A DNA stretch of 64,000 nucleotides from Mesorhizobium muleiense (GCF_900099905.1 NZ_FNEE01000007.1:214567-278566); one strand, 5' to 3'; numbered from the stretch's first letter, positions 41,642 through 50,488 are shown. Notes: generated by a model from the letters alone, not told the origin. Numbers and translations: made by a program.

Positions 41642-43114
41642 ATGACCGTCACGACCAAGCCAGACCACACGACTGCGCGCGCCACGGTCAGCGCGCGGGC
41701 GCTTTCGCCCGCCACCACCGCCAAGCCCGATCTGATCAGCGTCGAGCAGGCCAAGGCGATGGACGTCGCGCGCATGACCGACCTGTTCAAGGCGCATCTC
41801 AACCCCGGCCAGCTGCATTTCATGAAGCTGCTCGGCTTCCACAAGATCAAGGTCGAGCGCGCCGAAGGCATGTTCTACATCGACCAGAACGGCCGCAAGA
41901 TCCTCGATTTCTTCGGCGGCTTCGGCTCGCTGGCCTTCGGCCACAATCATCCGCGCCTTCTCGAGGCGCGCAAAAAGTTCCAGGAGGAGAAGCGGCAGGA
42001 GATCGCCATCGCCTTCATGTCGCAATATGCGGCGGCGCTGGCGCACAATCTCGCCATATGCTCGCCCGGCGACCTCGACATGGTGTTTCTGGGCTCTTCC
42101 GGCTCCGAAGCCATGGAGGCGGCGGTGAAGCTCGCCGAGCGCGCCGCCGGCCCGAAGCGGCCGAAAATCGTCTATGCCGAGAATTCCTTCCACGGCAAGA
42201 CCAAGGGCGTGCTGGCGATCACCGACGGCTCGCTGTATCGCGCCGACTTCAAGATGGCCGACAATGTCATGCGCATTCCGTTTGCCGACATCGAAGCGGT
42301 CGAGCGCACGTTCCGTTCTGATCCCGAGGTCGGCGTCATCGTGCTCGAAACCATCCAGGGCGGTGGCGGCATCATCCAGGCGCCTGCCGAATACTGGCGG
42401 AAGCTGCGTGCACTATGCGACCAATACGGTGTTCTGTGGGTCGCCGACGAGGTGCAGTGCGGCTATGGCCGCTCCGGCCGCTTCTATGCCTTCGAGCACT
42501 ACGGCGTCGTTCCGGACGTGACGGCGCTGGCAAAGTCGCTCGGTGGCGGCAAGGCGGCGGTCGGCGCGATGATCGCCAGGCGCGAGGTCTATTTGAAGGC
42601 CTATGGCACGCCGAAGACGGCGATGATCCACGCCATGGCCACCTTCGGCGGCATGGGCGAGGCCTGCGTCACATCGATCGAGGCGCTCAACGTGCTTTAC
42701 GACGAGGGGCTGATCGACAACGCCGCGGTCACCGGCGACTATCTGCTGCAACGCCTGCAGGCGTTGCAGGAAAAATACCCGAAGATCATCAAGGAGGTCC
42801 GCGGCAAAGGCCTTATGGTCGGGCTGGAATTCCACGACTTTTCGCAGACCTTGCCGATGGTGCTGCGGCCTGTGGTCAGCGTGCTTGACGACAAGCTGAA
42901 GGGATCCTTGTCCGGTTTTGTTGGTGCTTTGCTGCTGCGTGACTACGACGTGCTCGTTGCCTTCACCGAATACAACCGCAACGTCATCCGTCTCGAACCG
43001 CCGCTGATCTGCCAGCGCGAACATGTCGACCGCTTCGTCGAGGCGCTCGACAGCCTGTTGTCGCGCGGCATCGTGTCAATCGTGAAGGATTTCGTCAAAA
43101 GCCAGGTTCGTTAG
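41642..43114 (+). CDS. Class III aminotransferase
   Basis: 490 residues. FFGGFGSLAFGHNHPRLLEA, SGSEAMEAAVKLAERAAGPKRPKIVYAENSFHGKTKG, VLWVADEVQCGYGRSGRFYAFEHYG and the PLP-lysine motif TALAKSLGGGKAAVG mark a fold-type I, class III aminotransferase. The first 40 or so residues are a Thr/Ala-rich leader. ATG at 41642 follows AGGAG (41628-41632); GTG at 41615, overlapping the SDR stop, is an alternative. In this cluster it may add an amino group to the keto or aldehyde sugar product. HpnO (aminohopanoid synthesis) also belongs to class III, so a hopanoid-type substrate is another option. Confidence 0.82.
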   Translation: MTVTTKPDHTTARATVSARALSPATTAKPDLISVEQAKAMDVARMTDLFKAHLNPGQLHFMKLLGFHKIKVERAEGMFYIDQNGRKILDFFGGFGSLAFGHNHPRLLEARKKFQEEKRQEIAIAFMSQYAAALAHNLAICSPGDLDMVFLGSSGSEAMEAAVKLAERAAGPKRPKIVYAENSFHGKTKGVLAITDGSLYRADFKMADNVMRIPFADIEAVERTFRSDPEVGVIVLETIQGGGGIIQAPAEYWRKLRALCDQYGVLWVADEVQCGYGRSGRFYAFEHYGVVPDVTALAKSLGGGKAAVGAMIARREVYLKAYGTPKTAMIHAMATFGGMGEACVTSIEALNVLYDEGLIDNAAVTGDYLLQRLQALQEKYPKIIKEVRGKGLMVGLEFHDFSQTLPMVLRPVVSVLDDKLKGSLSGFVGALLLRDYDVLVAFTEYNRNVIRLEPPLICQREHVDRFVEALDSLLSRGIVSIVKDFVKSQVR

Positions 43115-43135
43115 CCAGGTGCGCCGAGCGAGACC

Positions 43136-44365
43136 ATGCTGAGCAAGTCTCCGGCTCCGACAAACCTGCTCGACCGGCTGACCAAGGCCGGTCTGGCATG
43201 GGGCGAGGGCACCTATGCGCGTCTTGCCGCACCGATCGGCGCGGCTGCCTTCGCGCTCTACATCCTGCTGACCGCGGCGACGGCATGGTTCATGCCTGAC
43301 GCCAATTGGGACATGCTGCCCTACCTTGCGATCGCCGAGGAGGGCACCTATCGCGATGTGCAGGCGCTGCACGATTATGCCTATGGCACGGTCAGGGACG
43401 GCCTGTCGGCGAGCGACTACAAGGCGCTGACCGATGATGGCGGCGGCTTCCGCAGTCATATGGCCGGGAATGCCGCCGATTTCCATTCGCTGCTCGGCAT
43501 GTACCGGATCAAGTTCCTTTACGCCGAGATTCTGTCGACGATGAGCTCGGCGATGTCGCCGGTCGCGGCGATGCGGCTGCTGCAGGTGTTCTCGGTACTG
43601 CTGTTCGGCGCGATCGCGCTGCTCTGGCTGCGCTCTGAGGGCGCGCTGGCGCTGGCGCCGGTTCTCGGCGCGGTGCTGATCATGGCCGATTTCGGCGACG
43701 CGGCGCGGGCGTTGACGCCTGATCTGCTGTGCTCGGCGCTGTTCCTCGGCGGGCTCTTTGCCTATCGGCGCGGTCGTGAAGTGGCCACTGCGGTCCTGCT
43801 CTTCCTGGCTTTCATGGCTCGGCCCGACAATATTGTTTTCCTTGCTATTTTTGCCGTGCTGCTGTTGGTCTTCCGGCAGAAGGCGTGGGGCGCGCTGGCC
43901 GGCTTTGCCGCCTCGCTCGTCGCCTATTTCGCCATCTCGCACTGGGCGCAGCATCCCGGCTGGTGGCCGCATCTGTGGTTCTCCTCGATCGAGCAGCACT
44001 ACAATATGGCCGGCTTCGATCCGCCGTTCTCGGCTGTCGCCTACCTCCGGGCTTTTGCCGTCTCCCTGATCCGTGCCGTCAGCCTGAACAACTGGGTCGG
44101 CGTCTCGGTGCTGGCGCTGGCGGGGTGGTATGCCTCAAGCCGTGCCGGCTTCAAGCTCGACCGCCGCGCCGGCATTCTGTTTGCGGCATTGGTGCTCGGC
44201 GTATTGGCCAAATTCACGGTCTTCCCGATCCACGACACCCGCATCTATTTTCCCAATCTGATCCCGCCGTTCCTGCTGCTCGCGGGCCCCTTCATGGCGC
44301 TTTGGGCGAGCATCAAAGGACATCGCGCCGCAGTGCTGCACGTCATTCCGGTCGATAAGCCATGA
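43136..44365 (+). CDS. Polytopic membrane protein, likely GT-C-type glycosyltransferase
   Basis: 409 residues with about ten membrane helices. The first periplasmic loop carries ANWDMLPYLAIAEEG, placed where GT-C enzymes have an acidic catalytic residue, and MARPDNIVFL lies at a later helix start. GT-C proteins use polyprenyl-phosphate sugars in the periplasm, which fits a cluster making such a donor. Nothing in the sequence points to a named family. It closes the cluster. Confidence 0.6.
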   Translation: MLSKSPAPTNLLDRLTKAGLAWGEGTYARLAAPIGAAAFALYILLTAATAWFMPDANWDMLPYLAIAEEGTYRDVQALHDYAYGTVRDGLSASDYKALTDDGGGFRSHMAGNAADFHSLLGMYRIKFLYAEILSTMSSAMSPVAAMRLLQVFSVLLFGAIALLWLRSEGALALAPVLGAVLIMADFGDAARALTPDLLCSALFLGGLFAYRRGREVATAVLLFLAFMARPDNIVFLAIFAVLLLVFRQKAWGALAGFAASLVAYFAISHWAQHPGWWPHLWFSSIEQHYNMAGFDPPFSAVAYLRAFAVSLIRAVSLNNWVGVSVLALAGWYASSRAGFKLDRRAGILFAALVLGVLAKFTVFPIHDTRIYFPNLIPPFLLLAGPFMALWASIKGHRAAVLHVIPVDKP

Positions 44366-44472
44366 GTTCCGTCTTCAGCCTGGCGCGAATCATTTTCCCT
44401 TGAAACGGCTGGTCTCAACTGCGGTGCCGCGCGTCCTCTTGGATGCGCAACAACGCTATAGACCTTCTTTCT

Positions 44473-44510
44473 GCGCATGATCCCCACAAGAATCGAATCC
44501 GATTTTTCGG
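44473..44510. repeat. Degenerate ATGATC-type palindromic repeat
   Basis: GCGCATGATCCCCACAAGAA followed by TCGAATCCGATTTTTCGG, a diverged copy of the palindromic family, upstream of the third DMGDH-like gene. Three GTCGC half-sites (44525, 44530, 44546) follow it. Confidence 0.4.
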
Positions 44511-44642
44511 CGTTGTCCGCCGGGGTCGCGTCGCATCTGCAGCGTGTCGCAAACAGGCGGTAGCATGGCGGCTGGCGCCTGCATATTGTGCGCCGATCAA
44601 ACGGGCGCGGGTGCCCGCTTTACCACCTTGGAGTCGCGGGCA

Positions 44643-47204
44643 ATGGCAGGGTTTCCGGAAAAGGCGAAGGTCGTCATCGTCGGGCTGGGCGGTATTGTCG
44701 GCGCATCGATCGCCCATCACCTGATCGAGCGCGGATGGGACGACATCGTCGGCATCGACAAGTCAGGGATCCCGACCGATATCGGCTCGACAGCGCACGC
44801 CTCCGACTTCTGCTACACCACCAGCCATGATTTCCTGTCCTGCTGGACGACGCTCTACTCCATCGATTTTTATGAAAAGATGGGTCACTACGCCCGTATC
44901 GGCGGCCTCGAGGTTGCCCGCGTCGGCGACGACGAGCGCATGGCGGAGATCAAGCGCAAGATCGCCTCGGCAAAGGCTTTCGGAACGCGTGCCCGGCTGA
45001 TCGAGCCGGCCGAGATCAAGCAGAAATTCCCGCTGATCGAAGAAGAGATGGTGCAGGGCGGCCTGTGGGATCCCGATGCCGGTCTCGTCATCCCGCGCTC
45101 GCAAACGGTCGCCGGCAAGCTGGTCGACCAGGCGGAAGCCTCCGGAAAACTTAAATCCTTCGCCAACACGCCGGCCCGGTCGCTTGTCGTCGAGAACGGT
45201 CGCATCAAGGGCGTGGTGACCGATCGCGGCACCATCGAAGCCGACTACGTCATCGTTTGCGCCGGTATCTGGGGCCGGTTGATCGCGGAAATGGTCGGCG
45301 AGGACCTGCCGGTCATGCCGATCGACCATCCGCTCACCTTCTTCGGGCCCTATACCGAGTTCGCCGGCACCGGCAAGGAGATCGGCTGGCCGCTGCTGCG
45401 TGACCAGGGCAACTCGGCTTACATGCGCGACACCGGCGATCCCAAGACCGCCGAAGGCGGACAGATCGAGTGGGGCTATTACGAAGAGACCAATCCGCGC
45501 CTTTGCCATCCGCGCGACCTTCTGGAGAAGGACCAGGCCCGCCTTTCGCCCTCGCAGCGCGACCTCGACATGGAACAGATCCTGGCGCCGCTCGAGCGCG
45601 CCATGGAACTGACGCCGATCCTGGGCGAACTGGGCTACAATGAGAGCCATTCCTTCAACGGGCTTCTGCAGGTGACGGCAGACGGCGGCCCCTCCATGGG
45701 TGAGAGCCAGAAGGTGCGGGGCCTCTGGTATGCCGTCGCGATCTGGGTCAAGGACGGCCCCGGCATGGGCAAGCTCATCGCCGACTGGATGACGGACGGG
45801 AGGACGTCGATCGACCACCACGCCATCGACTATGCGCGCTTCTATCCGCACCAGACGCAAGAGCAGTTCATCTGGGACCGCTGCACCGAAACGGCGATGA
45901 AGGTCTACAATCCGGCCGTCCATCCGCGCGAGCCCTTCTCCAAGGCTCGCGACGTGCGCCGCTCGCCCTTCTGGGAGCGCGAGAAAGAACTCGGCGGCTA
46001 TTTCATGGAACTCGGCGGCTGGGAGCGCGCCCATGGCTATGCCGCCAACGAGCACCTGCTCGAGAAATACGGCAACCGGGTGCCGGTGCGCGAAAACGAG
46101 TGGGACAACCGCCATTTCTGGCGCGTCTCCAATGCCGAGCATCTCGCCATGAGCGAGGATTGCGGCATCGTCAACCTGTCGCATTTCGCGATGTACGACG
46201 TGGAAGGCCCGGATCATGTCGCGCTGATGGAGTGGCTGTGCGCGGCCAGGATCGGCGGCGACGGCAATATCGGCAAAGGCATCTACACCCATTTCCTCGA
46301 CGACGAGGGCATGGTGCGCGCCGACCTGACCGTCATCCGCATGGCCGACCGCTGCCGCGTCATCGACGGCGCCGATGCCGGCCCGCGCGACTTCCACTAC
46401 ATGCGGCGGACGGCCCAAGACAAAGGGTTCGATGTCGCCATCACCGACGTGAGCGAAAAATACGTGACCGTCGGCATCTGGGGTCCGAACGCGCGCTCGA
46501 CCTTGCAGAAGGTCGTCGAGGACCCGGACGGCCTGACGCCGGAGAATTTCGCCTTTGCGGCGATCAAGCCTGTCAGGATCGCCGGCAAGGACGTGACCGC
46601 TTTCCGGATCTCCTATGTCGGCGAGCAGGGCTGGGAACTGCACATGCGATACGAAGACGGCCTGGCCGTATGGGATGCTTTGCGTTCGACCGGCGTGATG
46701 GCTTTTGGCGTCGAGACCTATGCCAACAGCCGCCGCATGGAGAAGAGCCTGCGCCTGCAGAATGCGGATCTTTTGACCGAGTACAATCTGCTGGAGGCCG
46801 ATCTTGCCCGCCCAAAGGTCAAGGAGGCCGATTTCAGCGGCAAGGCAAAGCATCTGGACTATCGCGCCCGCGCGCATCAGCCGGCCATGCTCTGCACGCT
46901 TGTCATGACGGATAACGTCGATTCCAACGGCGTGGCCCGCTATCCCGTCGGCACGATGCCGGTGATGGACCCGCAAACGGGTGAAACGCTGGTCGACGAA
47001 CTCGGCCGCCGATCCTTTACGACCTCAGTCGCCTACGGCCCGACCATCGGCAAGAACATCGCGCTTGCCTATCTGCCGTGGGCGTATTGCCAGCAGGGCC
47101 GCAAGCTGGATGTCGAATATTTCGGCGAGACATACCCGGTCGAAGTGGCCGCCGTCGGCTACAGGCCGCTTTACGACCCTGACAACCTCAAGCCACGCAG
47201 CTGA
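44643..47204 (+). CDS. DMGDH-like flavoprotein (FAD + GcvT) with variant FAD motif, copy 3
   Basis: 853 residues with the same FAD-FAO_M-GcvT order as the two other copies. The nucleotide motif reads KVVIVGLGGIVGASIAHHLIERGW, that is G-x-G-x3-G with one residue more than the GGGVVG of copy 2. The flavin-site region reads GSTAHASDFCYTTSHDF instead of TWHAAG. The GcvT part keeps SYVGEQGWELHMRYEDGLAVWDAL and MEKSLRLQNADLLTEYN. It should therefore demethylate a different N-methyl or related substrate. ATG at 44643 is where the fold begins. Confidence 0.83.
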   Translation: MAGFPEKAKVVIVGLGGIVGASIAHHLIERGWDDIVGIDKSGIPTDIGSTAHASDFCYTTSHDFLSCWTTLYSIDFYEKMGHYARIGGLEVARVGDDERMAEIKRKIASAKAFGTRARLIEPAEIKQKFPLIEEEMVQGGLWDPDAGLVIPRSQTVAGKLVDQAEASGKLKSFANTPARSLVVENGRIKGVVTDRGTIEADYVIVCAGIWGRLIAEMVGEDLPVMPIDHPLTFFGPYTEFAGTGKEIGWPLLRDQGNSAYMRDTGDPKTAEGGQIEWGYYEETNPRLCHPRDLLEKDQARLSPSQRDLDMEQILAPLERAMELTPILGELGYNESHSFNGLLQVTADGGPSMGESQKVRGLWYAVAIWVKDGPGMGKLIADWMTDGRTSIDHHAIDYARFYPHQTQEQFIWDRCTETAMKVYNPAVHPREPFSKARDVRRSPFWEREKELGGYFMELGGWERAHGYAANEHLLEKYGNRVPVRENEWDNRHFWRVSNAEHLAMSEDCGIVNLSHFAMYDVEGPDHVALMEWLCAARIGGDGNIGKGIYTHFLDDEGMVRADLTVIRMADRCRVIDGADAGPRDFHYMRRTAQDKGFDVAITDVSEKYVTVGIWGPNARSTLQKVVEDPDGLTPENFAFAAIKPVRIAGKDVTAFRISYVGEQGWELHMRYEDGLAVWDALRSTGVMAFGVETYANSRRMEKSLRLQNADLLTEYNLLEADLARPKVKEADFSGKAKHLDYRARAHQPAMLCTLVMTDNVDSNGVARYPVGTMPVMDPQTGETLVDELGRRSFTTSVAYGPTIGKNIALAYLPWAYCQQGRKLDVEYFGETYPVEVAAVGYRPLYDPDNLKPRS

Positions 47205-47255
47205 GCCTCCCACAATAGAGGGTGAGAGGCGGACTCGCAAAATGTGAGCGCAAGG

Positions 47256-47304
47256 ACTTAAGGCGCGTCACGTTTCGTGGGGAGTCATGCGCAGCGCCTT
47301 AAGT
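47256..47304. terminator. Long inverted repeat after the third DMGDH-like gene
   Basis: Perfect 11-base arms ACTTAAGGCGC (47256-47266) and GCGCCTTAAGT (47294-47304) with a 27-base loop, followed by TCTCGTTTTT. It may act as a terminator for the gene ending at 47204. Confidence 0.5.
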
Positions 47305-47315
47305 TCTCGTTTTTA

Positions 47316-47386
47316 TGCAAGTCGTTGCCCAAACCCGCTGCGCACCCTTGGTTCAAGCCCGAGGGCATGCTTTTGGACGACATGCA
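47316..47386. repeat. Intergenic repeat with TGCAAGTCGT/ACGACATGCA ends
   Basis: The 71-base element begins TGCAAGTCGTTGCCC and ends GGACGACATGCA, with 9 of 10 terminal bases complementary. It looks like a common rhizobial intergenic element (ATGCATGTCGTTGCCCAAAA type). Confidence 0.5.
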
Positions 47387-47444
47387 TTAGCCCGGCGCTG
47401 GGCTTTTCGCTTTGTGGCGTGACGATTTTCGCTTACCTTGCGGC

Positions 47445-48293
47445 ATGTCTGCTTTTCCCCGCGCAGGACATCTCCTCTCAGGCGCCGCCGCGCTGGTGCT
47501 GATGCTCGTCCAGGCGCCGGACTCCCGCGCTGCCGATCCCGTCGACGTCGAACTGGTGCTGGCGGTCGACGTTTCGCTGTCGATGTCGCCGGCCGAACTC
47601 GAAATCCAGCGTCGCGGCTATGTCGCGGCACTGACACATGACACGGTCCTGCAGGCCATCGCCGACGGCGCCTACGGCAAGATTGCCGTCACCTATGTCG
47701 AATGGGCCGGCACGACCTGGCAGCACATCATCGTGCCGTGGACGGTGATCGCCAATCGTGCCGACGCCGAGCGGGTGGTCGACCAGCTCTCCGCCCATGC
47801 GCCCAACAGCGCGCGGCGCACCTCGATTTCCGGAGCCTTGCAATTCAGCAGCGATCTCTTCGCCGAGAGCGGCTTCCAGGGCGTCAAGCGCGTCATCGAC
47901 ATTTCAGGCGATGGCCCCAACAACCAAGGTGCTCCCGTCGACATCATCCGTGACGAACTGGTCAGGCAAGGCATTACCATCAACGGCCTGCCGCTGATGA
48001 CCCGGGGCGGCTTCACCAGCGTCTACGACGTCAACTATCTCGACCGCTATTACACCGACTGCGTCATCGGCGGGCCCGGGGCGTTCATGATCCCGGTCAA
48101 TGAGTGGACGCAGTTTCCCGAAGCGATCCGCCGCAAGCTGGTGCTTGAGCTTGCCGGGCCTGCCTCACCGCAATGGGCGGCGGAAGAAGCAGCGCATCCG
48201 TCGGTGGTGCTGGCGCAGGACAAGCCGGCCACCGACTGCCAGGTCGGCGAGAAGATGTGGCGCGACCGAAGCTGGATGTTCGACACCCGCTAG
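47445..48293 (+). CDS. DUF1194 (von Willebrand A-like) exported protein
   Basis: 282 residues. After a signal peptide (HLLSGAAALVLMLVQAPDSRAA) comes a vWA-like domain: VELVLAVDVSLSMSPAELEIQRRGY contains the D-x-S-x-S metal site, and RVIDISGDGPNNQGAPVDIIRDELVRQGITINGLPLM follows. DUF1194 proteins are found in alphaproteobacteria and have no known role. Two late cysteines (TDCVIGG and TDCQVGE) may form a disulfide. ATG at 47445 begins the signal peptide. Confidence 0.82.
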   Translation: MSAFPRAGHLLSGAAALVLMLVQAPDSRAADPVDVELVLAVDVSLSMSPAELEIQRRGYVAALTHDTVLQAIADGAYGKIAVTYVEWAGTTWQHIIVPWTVIANRADAERVVDQLSAHAPNSARRTSISGALQFSSDLFAESGFQGVKRVIDISGDGPNNQGAPVDIIRDELVRQGITINGLPLMTRGGFTSVYDVNYLDRYYTDCVIGGPGAFMIPVNEWTQFPEAIRRKLVLELAGPASPQWAAEEAAHPSVVLAQDKPATDCQVGEKMWRDRSWMFDTR

Positions 48294-48341
48294 ACTTCAA
48301 TCGCCGTCCGCCAGAGGTACGCGTGCAAGATATTGTCTTGT

Positions 48342-49343
48342 CTACGCGGCCAGCAACTGCTTGCGATCGACGCGCTCCTGCTGCGGCGAGCGCGCATAGA
48401 GCTCGCGATAGCATTTGGAGAAATGCGAGGCGGAGACGAAGCCGCAAGCGACCGCCACTTCGACCACCGGCAGCGATGATTGGATCAGCAAGTGCCGGGC
48501 CCGGTCGAGGCGGATCTCCAGATAGTAGCGGGCAGGGGATCGTCCCATCTCGGTGCGGAATAGGCGCTCGATCTGCCGGCGTGACAGGTCGACATGGTCG
48601 GCGATCTCGATCAACGACAGCGGCTCGGACAGGTTTGCTTCCATCAATTCGATGATGGTCAACACCTTGGAGTTCTGCACGCCAAGGCGTGCGCGCAGCG
48701 GCAGGCGCTGGCGATCGGTCGGGCTGCGCACGCGGTCAGTCAAGACTTGCTCGCAGACCCGGTTAACCAGATTGTCGTCGAAATCGTCGCCGATCAGCTT
48801 CAGCATCATATCGAGCGCTGCGGTGCCGCCGGCGCAGGTGTAGATGTTCTGGTCGATCTCGAAGAGGTCGGCAAAGACATTGGCCTTCGGGAACGCTTCG
48901 GAAAAGCCCGGCAGGTTCTCCCAATGAATGGCGCAGCGCTTGTTGGACAACAGGCCGGCGGCGGCCAGTATATGAGCGCCAGTGCACAGGCCGCCGATGG
49001 CGACGCCGCGATTGTACTCCTCGCGCAGCCAGGCGAAGGCCGATTTGTTCTGATAGCGCTCGACATTGATGCCGCTGCAAACGACCGCCATGTTCGGCCG
49101 TTCGGGGCCGGACATCTTCTTGCGTTCGTCCTCCAGCGAGGTGTCGACGGCGCATTCGACGCCGTTCGAGGCGCGCACCGGCTTGCCGTCGATGCTGGCG
49201 AGCCGCCAGCGGTAGGCCTCATAGCCGAGCATCCGGTTGGCCGAGCGCAACGGATCGAGCGCCGTTGCAAAGGCGATCATGGTGAAATCGGGGACCAGGA
49301 AGAATACAAACGATCGCCTGATCGGATGATTTACGACGTTCAC
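48342..49343 (-). CDS. GlxA family AraC-type regulator (GbdR-like)
   Basis: About 333 residues: an N-terminal DJ-1/PfpI-like domain (residues 10-190, SFVFFLVPDFTMIAFATALDPLRSANRM, GGLCTGAHILAAAGLL) and a C-terminal AraC HTH (LSLIEIADHVDLSRRQIERLFRTEMG, VAVACGFVSASHFSKCYRELYARSP). It is close to GbdR-type regulators, which in Pseudomonas respond to glycine betaine and dimethylglycine and activate sarcosine and dimethylglycine genes. With sox and DMGDH genes nearby this is a sensible candidate regulator. GTG at 49343 follows GAGGG; TTG at 49364 is an alternative. Three dyads lie upstream. Confidence 0.85.
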   Translation of the reverse strand: MNVVNHPIRRSFVFFLVPDFTMIAFATALDPLRSANRMLGYEAYRWRLASIDGKPVRASNGVECAVDTSLEDERKKMSGPERPNMAVVCSGINVERYQNKSAFAWLREEYNRGVAIGGLCTGAHILAAAGLLSNKRCAIHWENLPGFSEAFPKANVFADLFEIDQNIYTCAGGTAALDMMLKLIGDDFDDNLVNRVCEQVLTDRVRSPTDRQRLPLRARLGVQNSKVLTIIELMEANLSEPLSLIEIADHVDLSRRQIERLFRTEMGRSPARYYLEIRLDRARHLLIQSSLPVVEVAVACGFVSASHFSKCYRELYARSPQQERVDRKQLLAA

Positions 49344-49376
49344 AGGGTAACCCTCACGCTGCAATGGCGCGAACAG

Positions 49377-49472
49377 GATGTCGCGATCAGCATAGCGACA
49401 TCAGGAAAAACTTTTCCTGTCAATCGGCTAGGCGGCAGCGGATACACTTTATTTGCGACATGGGTCGCAAAT
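49377..49472. promoter_or_regulatory. Three consecutive perfect dyads upstream of the GlxA-type regulator
   Basis: GATGTCGC (49377-49384) / GCGACATC (49395-49402), spacer 10; CAGGAAAA (49402-49409) / TTTTCCTG (49412-49419), spacer 2; ATTTGCGAC (49451-49459) / GTCGCAAAT (49464-49472), spacer 4. The first and third share the GTCGC/GCGAC core. They lie in the gap before the regulator's start and are probable operators. Confidence 0.6.
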
Positions 49473-49630
49473 GGGCAATCGCTAGGCGATGACGACCCAA
49501 CCTGCTGGCGGATTGAGCGCATTTCGCATGAGGTCGGGGCATGACCAAGCACGCCGTCTCGGCAAACCGAAGCGGCGTTGTGATCAACTTCAAAGCAGCA
49601 GCAGCGAGCGCCGCTTGCGAGCTTGGCAGA

Positions 49631-49765
49631 TCAGGCGACGAAGCCGAGGCGCGCGGCGGCCACGGCGCCGGTCTGGCCCGGCATGGTGTTGGCAAGGCGC
49701 TGGCGCTCGAGCGCGGTCGTCAGGCTCATTTCGCGGCGAGCAAAAAGGCGGGCAAAAAGCTTCAT
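49631..49765 (-). CDS. Small protein of unknown function (44 residues)
   Basis: An open frame of 44 codons with strong GC3 use encodes MKLFARLFARREMSLTTALE, then a Gln/Arg/Ala-rich half ending AARLGFVA. Three ATGs stand in tandem (49771, 49768, 49765), with GGAG touching the first; the third has proper spacing and is chosen. The N-terminus is amphipathic and basic, reminiscent of DUF1127-type small proteins, and a true DUF1127 gene lies just upstream in the same orientation. The opposite strand holds a 150-codon frame that I read as its shadow. No family recognised. Confidence 0.5.
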   Translation of the reverse strand: MKLFARLFARREMSLTTALERQRLANTMPGQTGAVAAARLGFVA

Positions 49766-50034
49766 CATCATCTCCATTCGGTTGCTCAGACGGGTCGCCT
49801 TCGCGTGATGGAGTGGGGCAGCTCGTTGGCTGGCGCTGATATAGGCTTACGTGAAGGGAAACTAAATCGCAAAAGCGAAGCACTTGATAGGAAAAGCGAC
49901 ACGGCATGCGACGTATTTGGGCATTCCGCCAGATTAATGATCACTTACAAGGCGTTAGTTCAAAATTTTAGCTGCTATGCGGCCCGGTCATAGGCACCAT
50001 GCAACGACGGCATGGCTCGGAAATGGCTGCAAAT

Positions 50035-50072
50035 AAAAAGGCCTGCCGGACATGGTCTGTGCGGCAGGCCTT
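50035..50072 (-). terminator. Intrinsic terminator of the first DUF1127 gene
   Basis: Perfect 11-base arms AAGGCCTGCCG (50038-50048) and CGGCAGGCCTT (50062-50072) with a 13-base loop. On the reverse strand the stem is followed by a T-rich run (complement of AAATAAAAAG at 50031). It lies 20 bases beyond the DUF1127 stop. The rest of the gap 49766-50092 shows no other feature. Confidence 0.85.
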
Positions 50073-50092
50073 CAGCTTTTGATACACACGAT

Positions 50093-50281
50093 CTATTTTG
50101 CTCCGCCAGCCCAGGATCCAACGCCGTGGCGAGTGCCGGTCTTGGTGTCGGCGGCTTCAGGCCAGCCGATATCCTTCTGCAGTTCGATCGGCAGAGAGCG
50201 GATGGCGCGTTCGGTCTGGTAGCGGGCGCGGGCCGCGCTAAATTCGGTCGCGATGCGGCCGATGGATGACAGGATGGACAT
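50093..50281 (-). CDS. DUF1127 small protein, first copy
   Basis: 62 residues of the DUF1127 family: amphipathic N-terminus (SSIGRIATEFSAARARYQTERAIRSL) and the core LPIELQKDIGWPEA. DUF1127 proteins of rhizobia and relatives include small Arg-rich proteins linked to RNA turnover and phosphate or stress responses. Strong ribosome binding site (AAGGAGAATTAAAATG). It diverges from the LysR gene, which may control it. A second copy lies at 52622. Confidence 0.88.
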   Translation of the reverse strand: MSILSSIGRIATEFSAARARYQTERAIRSLPIELQKDIGWPEAADTKTGTRHGVGSWAGGAK

Positions 50282-50488
50282 TTTAATTCTCCTTTAGGGT
50301 TGGGTCGGGTGCCGGTCGCTCGGCGGACCAAGCGCTACATCCGGTTTGTTTCAGCTTCATTTCGTGTCGATTGCAGATCAGTGTCATCGCCGTCTGCCTT
50401 CGATGGAGTTGACTATCCTCCCAAAGTGATGTTCAATCAAACGAAATGGAATGATAGTTTGCATCAGAAAAATTGAAGGTCGATCCCG

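Noticed and set aside
44763..46976. A 737-codon open frame antisense to the third DMGDH-like gene
   Set aside because: The forward strand has intact FAD and GcvT domains; the reverse product is a low-complexity His/Arg/Ala shadow.
49541..49993. A 150-codon forward frame over the small reverse gene
   Set aside because: No recognisable domain and weak start; the reverse 44-codon frame has better codon use and an SD.
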